This document shows positions 1 through 7,214 of a DNA stretch of 64,000 bases, in pieces; positions within the stretch are counted from its first letter, which is position 1, and each line of letters starts with the position of its first letter. A program made the position numbers and the translations under genes. Below the pieces are notes generated by a model. The model was not told the DNA's origin. It saw nothing but the letters and a program-made list of their open reading frames with translations, and ran no database searches. Origin of the DNA: JACQFK01 sp964619955 (GTDB lineage Bacteria > Planctomycetota > MHYJ01 > JACPRB01); assembly GCA_964619955.1 (NCBI GenBank), contig CAZUJF010000026.1, positions 1 through 64,000 on the forward strand, written 5' to 3'.

Positions 1-975
1 CGGCGCGTCCCCCGGCCGGCCTCCATCGCGGGCATCTACGTCCTGCTTTTCGGGCTGATCGCCGCGCTCGCGTTCTGGGCGGTGCCCGCCGTCGTGGACC
101 AGTCGGTCACCTTCGTCGATGAGACCTTCACCGCGAAGGACGCGAAGATCCACCGCCTCCTGGACTGGGGCGACGCCCGCATGCGGCGCTGGCTGGGGCC
201 GGAGAACTGGAGCCAGGTCCTCGTGCGCGCCAAGGAGAGCCTCAAAGGGAAGACCGACCAGCTGGCCCTCATGGGCGGCAGCCTAGCGGGAAATCTCGCG
301 ACCCTGCTCCTCTCCGGCCTCGGGGGCCTTTTCGGCGTCGTCTCCTTCGTGGCCCTGGTCCCCGTCTACCTCTTCTTCCTGCTCAAGAACCTGAACGCCT
401 GGTGGGAGCGCTTCACCCACCTGATCCCCAGGTCCTACCGCGGCGCCGCCCTCGGCACGCTCATGCGCATCCATCGGGCCAATGCGGCGTTCTTCCGCGG
501 CCAGATGACGATCTCGATCCTCGACGGGCTGATCGTCTGGCTCGGGCTGATGCTCCTCGGCGTCAAGTTCTCGCTGCTCTTCGGGCTGCTCTACGTCTTC
601 GCCAGCGTCATCCCCTACCTCGGTCCCACAGTCATGTTCGCCGTGGTGGAACTCTTCGTGCTCGCCGAATACGGGCGCATCGACCGGCACTTCTACCTGG
701 TCGCGGGTCTCTTCGGCCTCATCCAGGTGCTCGAGGGGGCCGTGCTGCAGCCGCTCATCATGGGCCGGGAGACGGGCCTGCATCCGATCCAGATCATCCT
801 TTCGCTGCTGATCTGCGGGGAGCTCTTCGGATTCTTCGGGCTGCTCATCGGCGTGCCGCTGGCGTCGACGGCGAAGATCCTGATCGAGGATTACGTCTGG
901 CCGCTCATGGAGGACGTCGCCGATCTCACCCGCATCCGGCAGCGACCGGATCCGGCCCCGCCGGATCAGTCCTGA
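1..975 (+). CDS. AI-2E family transporter, 5' end outside window
   Basis: Integral inner-membrane protein of the AI-2E/PerM (YdiK-like) exporter superfamily; about 324 residues are visible. The frame is open from base 1, so the true start lies upstream. The visible part begins with a hydrophobic helix (IYVLLFGLIAALAFWAV), continues through an amphipathic segment, then a hydrophobic block (LLLSGLGGLFGVVSFVALV) and the family's C-terminal helices, including YVFASVIPYLGP and GLLIGVPLAST. Known members export various small molecules and the substrate cannot be predicted here. Its last 10 bases overlap the convergent pseudopilin-like gene. An internal ATG at base 82 exists but would remove the first helix, so I do not favour it. 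Confidence 0.9.
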   Translation, partial: RRVPRPASIAGIYVLLFGLIAALAFWAVPAVVDQSVTFVDETFTAKDAKIHRLLDWGDARMRRWLGPENWSQVLVRAKESLKGKTDQLALMGGSLAGNLATLLLSGLGGLFGVVSFVALVPVYLFFLLKNLNAWWERFTHLIPRSYRGAALGTLMRIHRANAAFFRGQMTISILDGLIVWLGLMLLGVKFSLLFGLLYVFASVIPYLGPTVMFAVVELFVLAEYGRIDRHFYLVAGLFGLIQVLEGAVLQPLIMGRETGLHPIQIILSLLICGELFGFFGLLIGVPLASTAKILIEDYVWPLMEDVADLTRIRQRPDPAPPDQS

Positions 976-1490
976 AGCTGCCCCGCCAGGCCCGTCCAGG
1001 GCTTCCCGTCGGAGATGCGGTCCAGCTGCAGCGGCACCCCCTCGACCGAGCCGTCCACCCGGAGCACGAAACCTCCGGAAGGGTGGTTGCCGGGACGGTC
1101 CGCGCCCAGAGGCTCCGCCTTGGGGTGATGGCGCAGGTCCTCGGCGACCTTCCTCGGCCCCCGGTAGTCGATCGAGCCGGCGTCCTCCAGGCGCGTCGCC
1201 GTGCGGCCGAAGACGGGGCAGGTGAACGGATCGGGATGCGGCGCCTGCCACTTTCCGCGCACGTCCCGGTACTGCGCCTCGCGCACGCCCTGCCAGAAGG
1301 ACCGGCCCGTCCGCTGCGGATCCAGGGCGTTCCAGTTCCGGATCGCCAGGCCTCCGAGGTGCCGGAGGTTGTTCCGGCAGTGCGATTCCAGGCCCCGCGT
1401 GCGCGCCCCCGAGTAGAGCACGAGCAGCAGCGACGCGCCGCCGAGCAGCGACGCCCCGAGCAACCCCAGACGGAGGGAGGATCGAATCAC
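966..1490 (-). CDS. DUF1559-like pseudopilin protein
   Basis: 174-residue membrane-anchored protein. Start chosen at the GTG at 1490, which precedes RSSLRLG and a single hydrophobic helix (residues about 8-25, LLGASLLGGASLLLVLY). Just after the helix comes CRNNLRHLGGLAIRNW, which resembles the conserved Asn-Asn-Leu-Lys helix of DUF1559/type II secretion pseudopilin-like proteins that are abundant in Planctomycetota. Near the C-terminus HPSGGFVLRVDGSV resembles their His...Asp-Gly motif. No classical prepilin peptidase site (Gly-Phe-Thr-Leu-Ile-Glu) is visible, so processing is uncertain. A TATACT hexamer lies eight bases before the GTG. The family link rests on short motifs and overall shape. 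Confidence 0.6.
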   Translation of the reverse strand: MIRSSLRLGLLGASLLGGASLLLVLYSGARTRGLESHCRNNLRHLGGLAIRNWNALDPQRTGRSFWQGVREAQYRDVRGKWQAPHPDPFTCPVFGRTATRLEDAGSIDYRGPRKVAEDLRHHPKAEPLGADRPGNHPSGGFVLRVDGSVEGVPLQLDRISDGKPWTGLAGQLQD

Positions 1491-1498
1491 GCGCGCAG

Positions 1499-1504
1499 AG
1501 TATA
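1499..1504 (-). promoter_or_regulatory. -10-like element before pseudopilin-like gene
   Basis: TATACT on the minus strand, eight bases before the GTG at 1490, which would give an almost leaderless mRNA. No convincing -35 element is seen; the mgtE promoter occupies the adjacent bases on the other strand. Confidence 0.45.
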
Positions 1505-1510
1505 CCACCG

Positions 1511-1538
1511 TTGCAAATTCCCGACCGCCTCTTAGAAT
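1511..1538 (+). promoter_or_regulatory. sigma-70 type promoter of mgtE, leaderless
   Basis: TTGCAA (1511-1516), 16-base spacer, TAGAAT (1533-1538), then six bases to the mgtE ATG. Transcription would start at or within a base or two of the start codon. No Shine-Dalgarno sequence is possible in the intervening CCACCC. Confidence 0.7.
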
Positions 1539-1544
1539 CCACCC

Positions 1545-2882
1545 ATGCCCGACGGCGACGAGGGCCTGCCGCAGGACCCCGACCAGCTCCGCGAAACGCT
1601 CTCGCTGATCCATCCCGTGGATCTGGCGGAACTGCTCGACGACGTCGACATCGACGAACGCGTCCGCATCTTCGGCATTCTCGACCCCGAGAAGGCGGCC
1701 CAGGTGCTCGCCGCCATGCCGCACGACTACAAGGCCGAGATCGTGGGGCGCATGGGCGAGGAGCGCCTCGGGCCGGTCATCGACCGCATGTCGGACAACG
1801 CCGTCGCCGACGTGCTCGACCTGCTCCCCGCCCACAAGGAGAAGGCCCTCCTCAAGCAGGTGGAGAGCGGCCACGCCAACGACATCCGGAACCTCCGCCA
1901 GTACGACGAGCGCAGCGCCGGCGGGCGCATGACCCGCAATTTCGTCACCGTCCCCGACACCTTCACCTCCGGCGAGGTGCTCAAGGCCATCCAGGGCTCG
2001 GTGGACAGCCATACGGTCGATTTCATCTACGTGGTCGATGCGGACGGCCGCCTCCGCGGCGTCATCTCCCTGCCCAAGCTCATGATCCATCCTCCCCACA
2101 CGCCCGTGACGCAGTTCATGCGGAAGGAGGTCAGCTTCGTGGGCCCCCAGACGGACCAGGAGGAGGTCGCCCGGCTGGCGCAGAAATACCACCTGCGGCA
2201 TGTGCCCGTCGTCGACAACGACCAGCGGCTCGTCGGCGTCGTCACCCTGCAGGACATCCTCGAGGTCATCAAGAACGAGGCGAGCGAGGACATCATGAAG
2301 CTCGCGGGCGCCGAGCACGTCGACCCCATGCGGGCGACGTTCCTGGCCCGCCTCAATTCGCGCCTCCCCTGGCTCGCCGCCGCCATGAGCATCGAACTCG
2401 GGCTGGCCTGGATCATGAAGGCCTACGAACACTCGCTGACCACCACCGCGCTCACCTATTTCATCCCCATCATCATGGCCATGGGCGGCAACGTCGGGCT
2501 GCAGTCCTCGACCACCGTCGTCCGCGGCCTCGCCACCGGATCGATCTCCCCGGGCCGCATGATGCGCGTGGTCTTCAGCGAGATGCGGCTGGGCCTCGTC
2601 ATCGGCCTCATGGCCGCCCTGCTCACCGGGGCCATGGCCTGGCTCATGAACGTCGGGCATGCCCAGGTCATCAGCCTTTCCTCCATCGTGCTCTGCTCCA
2701 TGTTCCTCAGCATGAGCATCGCCTCGACCATGGGCGCCTTCACCCCCCTGCTGCTCCACCGCATGAAGATCGACCCCGCCGTCTCCTCCGGCCCCTTCAT
2801 CACGGCCGTGAACGACCTGGTCAACGTGACCCTGTACCTCACCCTGGCGACCCTCATGCTGACGAAGCTGGACGCGTCGTGA
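1545..2882 (+). CDS. mgtE: Magnesium transporter MgtE
   Basis: 445-residue Mg2+ channel. The order is the family's usual one: an acidic helical N domain (1-125), a pair of CBS domains (about 128-250, ending VVDNDQRLVGVVTLQDILEV) and a C-terminal transmembrane domain from about residue 275. The pore signature is intact in IPIIMAMGGNVGLQSSTTVV. In characterised homologues the N and CBS domains bind Mg2+ and close the pore, so activity is probably controlled post-translationally. The ATG is set by the promoter six bases upstream. The stop overlaps the GTG of the following phosphatase gene (GTGA), implying translational coupling. Confidence 0.95.
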   Translation: MPDGDEGLPQDPDQLRETLSLIHPVDLAELLDDVDIDERVRIFGILDPEKAAQVLAAMPHDYKAEIVGRMGEERLGPVIDRMSDNAVADVLDLLPAHKEKALLKQVESGHANDIRNLRQYDERSAGGRMTRNFVTVPDTFTSGEVLKAIQGSVDSHTVDFIYVVDADGRLRGVISLPKLMIHPPHTPVTQFMRKEVSFVGPQTDQEEVARLAQKYHLRHVPVVDNDQRLVGVVTLQDILEVIKNEASEDIMKLAGAEHVDPMRATFLARLNSRLPWLAAAMSIELGLAWIMKAYEHSLTTTALTYFIPIIMAMGGNVGLQSSTTVVRGLATGSISPGRMMRVVFSEMRLGLVIGLMAALLTGAMAWLMNVGHAQVISLSSIVLCSMFLSMSIASTMGAFTPLLLHRMKIDPAVSSGPFITAVNDLVNVTLYLTLATLMLTKLDAS

Positions 2883-3745
2883 TCCTCGCCGCCCTGGACG
2901 TGGGGACCAACTCGGTCAAGCTGCTCGTCGGGCGCCTCCGCGCCGGACGGCTGACCCCCCTCCTCGAAAAGGCCGTCATCACGCGGCTCGGGGAGGGGCT
3001 GGAAGGCAGCGGCCGCATCTCCCGGGCCGCCGCGGACCGCACGCTGAAGGTCCTCGCGGGGCTGCGCCGCGCCGCGGAACGCGCGGGCGCGGTCCGTTTC
3101 GCCGCCGTGGGCACGCTCGCCCTGCGCCGGGCCCGCAACGGCCGGGACTTCGTCCGGCGCGCCGCGGCGGAGGCCGGCGTGATCCTCCGCATCATCGACG
3201 GCCGCGAGGAGGCCCGGCTCGCCTTCCGGGGCGTCTCCGCCTGCGTGCCCCGAGGCCCCGTCGTCTCCGTCGACATCGGCGGCGGCTCCGCGCAGATCTC
3301 GAGCGGACGCGACGGACGTTTGCGCCGCTCCTGGAGCCTGCCCCTCGGCGCCGTCGTCCTCACCGAGCGCTTCATCGGCGCCCATCCGGTCCCCGCGAAG
3401 GACGTCGACGCGCTTCGCAGGCACGTCGAACGGACGCTCCGGCCCCTCGCCCGCCTGCGGGCCCCGGTGCTGGTGGGAATCGGCGGGACCGTGTCCCTCC
3501 TGGCCAGACTCCTGAAGACGGAGACCTCCTTCGAATTGGGAAGCCTTCAACGCCTGTTCGGCCGCCTGGCTGTCCTGACCCTGCGCGAGCGCGTGCGCCG
3601 CGGCGTCCCCAAGGGCCGGGCGGACATCATCATCGCCGGAGCCCTCGTGCTGTTCACCCTCATGCGCCGTCTCGGGGCCGGGCGCGTCCTTCCCTGCTTC
3701 CAGGGGCTGCGGCACGGCCTCCTCGCGGAGCTGGCCGGGATCTGA
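2879..3745 (+). CDS. Ppx/GppA-type phosphatase
   Basis: 288-residue cytoplasmic enzyme of the exopolyphosphatase/guanosine pentaphosphate phosphohydrolase family (ASKHA fold). Visible motifs are the phosphate-1 loop ALDVGTNSVKLLVGR at residues 4-18 and the phosphate-2 loop VSVDIGGGSAQIS near residue 133. It corresponds to the catalytic core only; the extra C-terminal HD-like domain of long Ppx proteins is absent. The GTG start overlaps the mgtE stop by four bases. Whether the substrate is polyphosphate, pppGpp or another phosphoanhydride cannot be told from sequence. Coupling to a Mg2+ channel is interesting because polyphosphate is a major Mg2+ counter-ion, but that is speculation. Confidence 0.88.
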   Translation: MILAALDVGTNSVKLLVGRLRAGRLTPLLEKAVITRLGEGLEGSGRISRAAADRTLKVLAGLRRAAERAGAVRFAAVGTLALRRARNGRDFVRRAAAEAGVILRIIDGREEARLAFRGVSACVPRGPVVSVDIGGGSAQISSGRDGRLRRSWSLPLGAVVLTERFIGAHPVPAKDVDALRRHVERTLRPLARLRAPVLVGIGGTVSLLARLLKTETSFELGSLQRLFGRLAVLTLRERVRRGVPKGRADIIIAGALVLFTLMRRLGAGRVLPCFQGLRHGLLAELAGI

Positions 3746-3751
3746 TAGAAT
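3746..3751 (+). promoter_or_regulatory. -10-like element before thiS
   Basis: TAGAAT formed right at the end of the preceding gene, nine bases before the thiS ATG. No recognisable -35 at 16-18 bases. It suggests that thiS-thiG has its own start site with a leader of only a few bases, in addition to any read-through. Confidence 0.45.
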
Positions 3752-3760
3752 CCGCCCCCG

Positions 3761-3961
3761 ATGAAGGTCGTGCTCAACGGCCGGCCGAGGGTTCTGCCGG
3801 ACGGACTGACGCTGTCGGGACTGCTGGCGGAACTCGGACTCGAGAAGAGCCCGGTGGCGCTGGAGCTCAACCGGGAAGTGGTCCCCCGCGCCCGTCATGC
3901 GGAGACTCCGCTGCGCGAGGGCGACCGCGTGGAAATCGTCACCCTCGTGGGCGGCGGATGA
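3761..3961 (+). CDS. thiS: Sulfur carrier protein ThiS
   Basis: 66-residue ubiquitin-like sulfur carrier of thiamine thiazole synthesis. It has the beta-grasp pattern (MKVVLNGRPRVLPDG), ELNREVVPR and GDRVEIVTLVGGG. The C-terminal Gly-Gly is the site that is adenylated and converted to thiocarboxylate by ThiF, which is not in this window. The gene is followed immediately by thiG, the usual partner. Confidence 0.93.
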   Translation: MKVVLNGRPRVLPDGLTLSGLLAELGLEKSPVALELNREVVPRARHAETPLREGDRVEIVTLVGGG

Positions 3962-3974
3962 ACGGAGCCTGGAC

Positions 3975-4742
3975 ATGCTGAAGATCGGAAGCGTCGAACT
4001 CAAATCGCGGCTCATCCTCGGCACCGGGAAATACCCCGGCCCCGAGATCATGGCGAAATGCCACGAGGCCTCCGGCACGTCGATGGTCACCGTCGCCGTG
4101 CGGCGCGTGGACCTGAACGACAAGACCAAGGCCTCCCTCCTCAACTGGATCGACCGCTCGAAGATCCAGCTGCTCCCCAACACGGCCGGCTGCTACACGG
4201 CGGAGGACGCGGTCCGCACCGCCCTGCTCGGCCGCGAGGCGCTCGGAACCCCGCTCGTGAAGATCGAGGTGATCGGCGACGAGAAGACGCTCTATCCCGA
4301 CCTGCCCGAACTCCTGGTCGCCACGAAGCGGCTCGTGAAGGAGGGCTTCGTCGTGATGCCCTACACCAGCGACGACCTCGTCATGGCCCTGCGCCTCGAG
4401 GACGCGGGCGCGGCCTGCGTCATGCCCCTCGGCGGCCCGATCGGCAGCGGCCTGGGCATCCTGAACCCCGTCAACATCCGCATGATCGTCGACCGGGTCA
4501 AGGTGCCCGTGATCGTCGACGCCGGGGTCGGCACCGCGAGCGATGCGGCGCTCGCCCTCGAACTCGGCGCCGACGGCGTCCTCCTCAACAGCGCGGTCGC
4601 CGGATCGAAGGACCCCGTCAAGATGGCCCTCGCCATGAAGCAGGCCTGCGAAGCCGGTCGCCTCGCCTTCGAGGCCGGGCGCATCCCCCGCCGCGAGTAC
4701 GCCACCCCCTCCTCCCCGATGGAGGGCCGGATCCAGTCCTGA
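3975..4742 (+). CDS. thiG: Thiazole synthase ThiG
   Basis: 255-residue TIM-barrel enzyme that condenses DXP, dehydroglycine and ThiS-thiocarboxylate to the thiazole phosphate of thiamine. N-terminal ILGTGKYPG, the Schiff-base lysine K96 in LVKIEVIGD, the phosphate loops MPLGGPIGSGLGI and VDAGVGTASDAA are all present. Start chosen at the ATG at 3975 because family alignment begins there (MLKIGSVELKSRLILG) and GGAG lies eight bases upstream; the frame is open further upstream through thiS, but that part is not ThiG-like. Length is typical. Thirteen bases separate it from thiS. Confidence 0.95.
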   Translation: MLKIGSVELKSRLILGTGKYPGPEIMAKCHEASGTSMVTVAVRRVDLNDKTKASLLNWIDRSKIQLLPNTAGCYTAEDAVRTALLGREALGTPLVKIEVIGDEKTLYPDLPELLVATKRLVKEGFVVMPYTSDDLVMALRLEDAGAACVMPLGGPIGSGLGILNPVNIRMIVDRVKVPVIVDAGVGTASDAALALELGADGVLLNSAVAGSKDPVKMALAMKQACEAGRLAFEAGRIPRREYATPSSPMEGRIQS

Positions 4743-4749
4743 CGGGGGC

Positions 4750-5151
4750 ATGAGCGCCACACGCGAATCCATCGGACGCTTGCTCGAGGCCTTCAGGAGC
4801 GGCGAGGACCCCGACCTCTCCACGCTGGTCCTGGCGCTCTGGGAGGACCTCTACGAGCAGATCCCGCGCCTGACGGCCACGAAGGACAAGGACCGCCAGC
4901 ACGAGCTTCTGGCGGGACGCCTGGTGGCCCTGGGCCTCCCGAAGTGCCCCGATCTCCAGTACGTGGCGGGACCGGTGCTCTGGTTCGCCCGCGAAAAGGG
5001 CGTGCTGCCCTCCGCGCGCGGGGCGGACGAGGCCTGGACGCTGGACGCGGGACGCTTCGACGGGGCCCGCCTGCTCAAACACGAGGGCATCACGGCCTAC
5101 GGCGACTGGATGCGCGACGCGCTGCGCGCGCTGCTGGCCGAGCAGAATTAG
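4750..5151 (+). CDS. Hypothetical protein downstream of thiG
   Basis: 133-residue predicted soluble, helical protein I do not recognise. It has no signal peptide or transmembrane segment. Notable stretches are LVLALWEDLYEQIPRLTATK and the C-terminal ITAYGDWMRDALRALLAEQ. It starts seven bases after the thiG stop with a G-rich run (GGGGG) just before the ATG, so it is probably co-transcribed with thiS-thiG. Codon usage looks like that of its neighbours. No function is proposed. Confidence 0.7.
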   Translation: MSATRESIGRLLEAFRSGEDPDLSTLVLALWEDLYEQIPRLTATKDKDRQHELLAGRLVALGLPKCPDLQYVAGPVLWFAREKGVLPSARGADEAWTLDAGRFDGARLLKHEGITAYGDWMRDALRALLAEQN

Positions 5152-5156
5152 GATCC

Positions 5157-5219
5157 GAGCCCGGACAGGAACGCGGCCGGGGTCCGTGCCGGAAAGCCCG
5201 CCTGGGGATTCCCGGGCTC
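5157..5219. other. Structured intergenic spacer between convergent genes
   Basis: GAGCCCGG (5157-5164) and its complement CCGGGCTC (5212-5219) bracket the spacer, and a second pair CGGAC/GTCCG (5162-5166, 5182-5186) lies inside. It sits exactly between two convergent genes, so it may help termination in both directions, but there is no T-run and the loops are long. Confidence 0.25.
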
Positions 5220-6516
5220 AGGCTTCCGGCGTCTTGAGGAACTTCGTCAGCGTGAGCTGGCTGCCGGTCTGGTTGTACTCCAGGCGGTCGCAGCAGCGCA
5301 GCATGAGCATGATGCCGAGGCCGCCCATGCGGCCCTGGGCGTGCCGCTCCCGGGCCGCCGAGATCGCGTCGCGCGTCGAGCCCGACTTGACGAACTGCTG
5401 GTGGTTGAAGCCGGGCCCCTGGTCCTTCACGACCGCCGTGATCTTCTCGCGGTCCAGCAGGTACTGCACCTCGATCTTCCGGTCGCGCTTGTACTTGTTG
5501 CCGTGCTGCGCGGCGTTCACCACCGCCTCGCGGAAGGCGGCGCTCATCGCCACCTGCCCCTCCTCGTTCAGGCCCGAGCTCTCGAGGAGCTTGTGGACCA
5601 TGTCGATCACCTTCTCGATCGACGCCTCCTCGGTGGGCAGATGGATGTTGAGCTGCTGGAGGAAGATCAGCTCCTCCTCCGCCGCCCGCATGATCTCCGC
5701 GTCCGCGTGGTCCAGCAGCTGCCGGAACTCGAACGGCTGCACCAGATTCTCGTCGCCGACGATCGAGACCTCCGGCATCACCTTCCAGCGCTCCTCGCTC
5801 GCGTGCAGGAGGATCAGCGGGGTGTTCGTGGTCTCGCGCCGCATCTTCAGCGCGTAGCAGAACTTCTGGTAGTCCTCGAAGAGGCAGTCCATGATCACGA
5901 GGTACGCGCGGCCGCTCTCGATCTTCACGAGGGCGTCGACGACCTTCGTGAACACCTCGATCTGCCAGCCGGCGCTCTCGAAATAGTACTCCAGCGTCTT
6001 CGTGAAGAAGTCCCGGTCCGGGACGACCAGCATGATCGACGACGCCTTGAAGGACTCCAGGCGTTTCTTCAGCTCGTCCGAGGCGGAAAAGCCGACCTTG
6101 CCTTCCGGGGAATCGAAGAACACCGCGGGCCCGGGCGGCTTGATGAGGCGGTGGCCCCGCGGCTGCTGCTCGATCTCGGGGCGCTCGATGCCGACCGAGA
6201 AGGCCCCCGCGCCGTCCACCAGCACCCGCTTGCCGCTCAGCAGCTCCCGTTTCACCGCCTCGAAAACGGCGTCCACGGCGCTGCGGACCTTCGGGTCGTT
6301 GGACTCGCCCAGCTTGGCGGAAATGCCCGCGACGAAATCGGATTTCCCGGTGGCCCCCGGTTTGGCGAGCGTGCCGAAGGCCGGGATGGACAGCTCCTGC
6401 CCGCCGGCGATCGCGACCCGGATCGTGTCCGCCACCGCGCCGGTAAGCTTCGCGCCGTCGTCCCCGAACGCGGGGGCCGCCGACTTCGCCAGATCCGTCA
6501 GCTTGATGTCCGCCAT
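5218..6516 (-). CDS. HU-like / receiver-like / RsbW-type ATPase fusion protein
   Basis: 432-residue cytoplasmic protein with an unusual domain order. Residues 1-53 resemble the first half of an HU/IHF subunit (ELSIPAFGTLAKP). Residues 58-155 resemble a whole HU subunit (VRSAVDAVFEAVKRELLSGK, then VLVDGAGAFSV). Residues 158-275 look like a response-regulator receiver: acidic D167/D169, putative phospho-acceptor D210 in LVIMDC and S240, but the conserved Lys is replaced by Gln (VQPF, Q260). Residues 283-430 form a GHKL ATPase of the anti-sigma/RsbW type: N-box FREAVVNAAQHGN, G1 box VKDQGPGF, G2 region GGLGIMLM. No His kinase dimerisation helix is seen, so it is more likely a serine kinase/anti-sigma-like switch than a sensor kinase. 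It follows the MshEN gene by three bases. Confidence 0.75.
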   Translation of the reverse strand: MADIKLTDLAKSAAPAFGDDGAKLTGAVADTIRVAIAGGQELSIPAFGTLAKPGATGKSDFVAGISAKLGESNDPKVRSAVDAVFEAVKRELLSGKRVLVDGAGAFSVGIERPEIEQQPRGHRLIKPPGPAVFFDSPEGKVGFSASDELKKRLESFKASSIMLVVPDRDFFTKTLEYYFESAGWQIEVFTKVVDALVKIESGRAYLVIMDCLFEDYQKFCYALKMRRETTNTPLILLHASEERWKVMPEVSIVGDENLVQPFEFRQLLDHADAEIMRAAEEELIFLQQLNIHLPTEEASIEKVIDMVHKLLESSGLNEEGQVAMSAAFREAVVNAAQHGNKYKRDRKIEVQYLLDREKITAVVKDQGPGFNHQQFVKSGSTRDAISAARERHAQGRMGGLGIMLMLRCCDRLEYNQTGSQLTLTKFLKTPEA

Positions 6517-6519
6517 CGG

Positions 6520-7140
6520 CTAGCGCTCCCGTCCTGATTCGAGCTCCCGGGCCTTCCGGACCAGCTCCTCCTGGGTGATGACGCCCTTCTGGATCAGCAG
6601 GGGGATCAGCGCGTCCCGCAGCGTCGCATGGGCGACGGGATGGGCGCCGCCCTCCAGCTCCTTCAGCAGCTGGTCCCGGGACTTCTCCTTCACCGGGGCA
6701 TGGGCCGCCCTGGATTCGAACATGGCGCTGATCGACTTCAGGATCTGCGTCCTCGGCGCCAGCTGCATCTCGACCCGCTGGTCGATGGCGAGCTGGATCT
6801 CCTCCATGGCCTCGTAGTCGAAGGGGTCCGAGGTCGCGATCGTCAGCACGCCGTCATGGTGCCGGATCGGCACCACATGATGCTTCTCGATCAGCTTCCG
6901 GGGCAGCTTCTTGACCAGGTTCTCGGGAATGACCAGCTCGTCGAGGTTCACCACCGGGATGCCCTGCTGCCGGGCGATGAAATTCGTCAGCGTCTGGTCC
7001 TCGATGAAACCGAGCTTGGTGATGATCGCCCCGAGCTTGCCGCCCACGGATTTCTGGAAGTCCATGGCCATCTTCAGCTGCTCCTGCGTGAGCAGCTGGG
7101 ACTCCACCAGCATCCGGCCGAGCTGGACTTTTTCTTCCAT
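6520..7140 (-). CDS. Stand-alone MshEN (GspE N-terminal) domain protein
   Basis: 206-residue soluble protein. Residues 1 to about 145 match the N-terminal domain of type II secretion/type IV pilus ATPases (GspE_N/MshEN): QLGRMLVESQLLTQEQLKMA, then KLGAIITKLGFI and ARQQGIPVVNLDEL. In MshE two such repeats bind cyclic di-GMP, with Arg at the first motif position; here that residue is Gln, so binding is uncertain. The ATPase part is completely absent, and the tail ends with a helix pair (ALIPLLIQKGVITQEELV) like a further half-repeat. Start chosen at the ATG at 7140. It is the first gene of an operon with the HU/receiver/ATPase protein, under a near-consensus promoter. Confidence 0.8.
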   Translation of the reverse strand: MEEKVQLGRMLVESQLLTQEQLKMAMDFQKSVGGKLGAIITKLGFIEDQTLTNFIARQQGIPVVNLDELVIPENLVKKLPRKLIEKHHVVPIRHHDGVLTIATSDPFDYEAMEEIQLAIDQRVEMQLAPRTQILKSISAMFESRAAHAPVKEKSRDQLLKELEGGAHPVAHATLRDALIPLLIQKGVITQEELVRKARELESGRER

Positions 7141-7169
7141 AGGAAGTCGGGTCGAAATTGACTGCGACG

Positions 7170-7199
7170 ATTCTAGCCGCGCTTTTCGGCCCCTGTCAA
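7170..7199 (-). promoter_or_regulatory. Consensus-like promoter of MshEN operon
   Basis: On the minus strand TTGACA (7199-7194), 18-base spacer, TAGAAT (7175-7170). The -35 is perfect and the -10 differs from consensus at one position. The predicted leader is about 22 bases and ends in a C/T-rich stretch without a Shine-Dalgarno motif. It lies between the pheT stop and the MshEN gene, so this operon is independent of the translation operon upstream. Confidence 0.8.
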
Positions 7200-7214
7200 G
7201 GGAACCTCCCCGGG

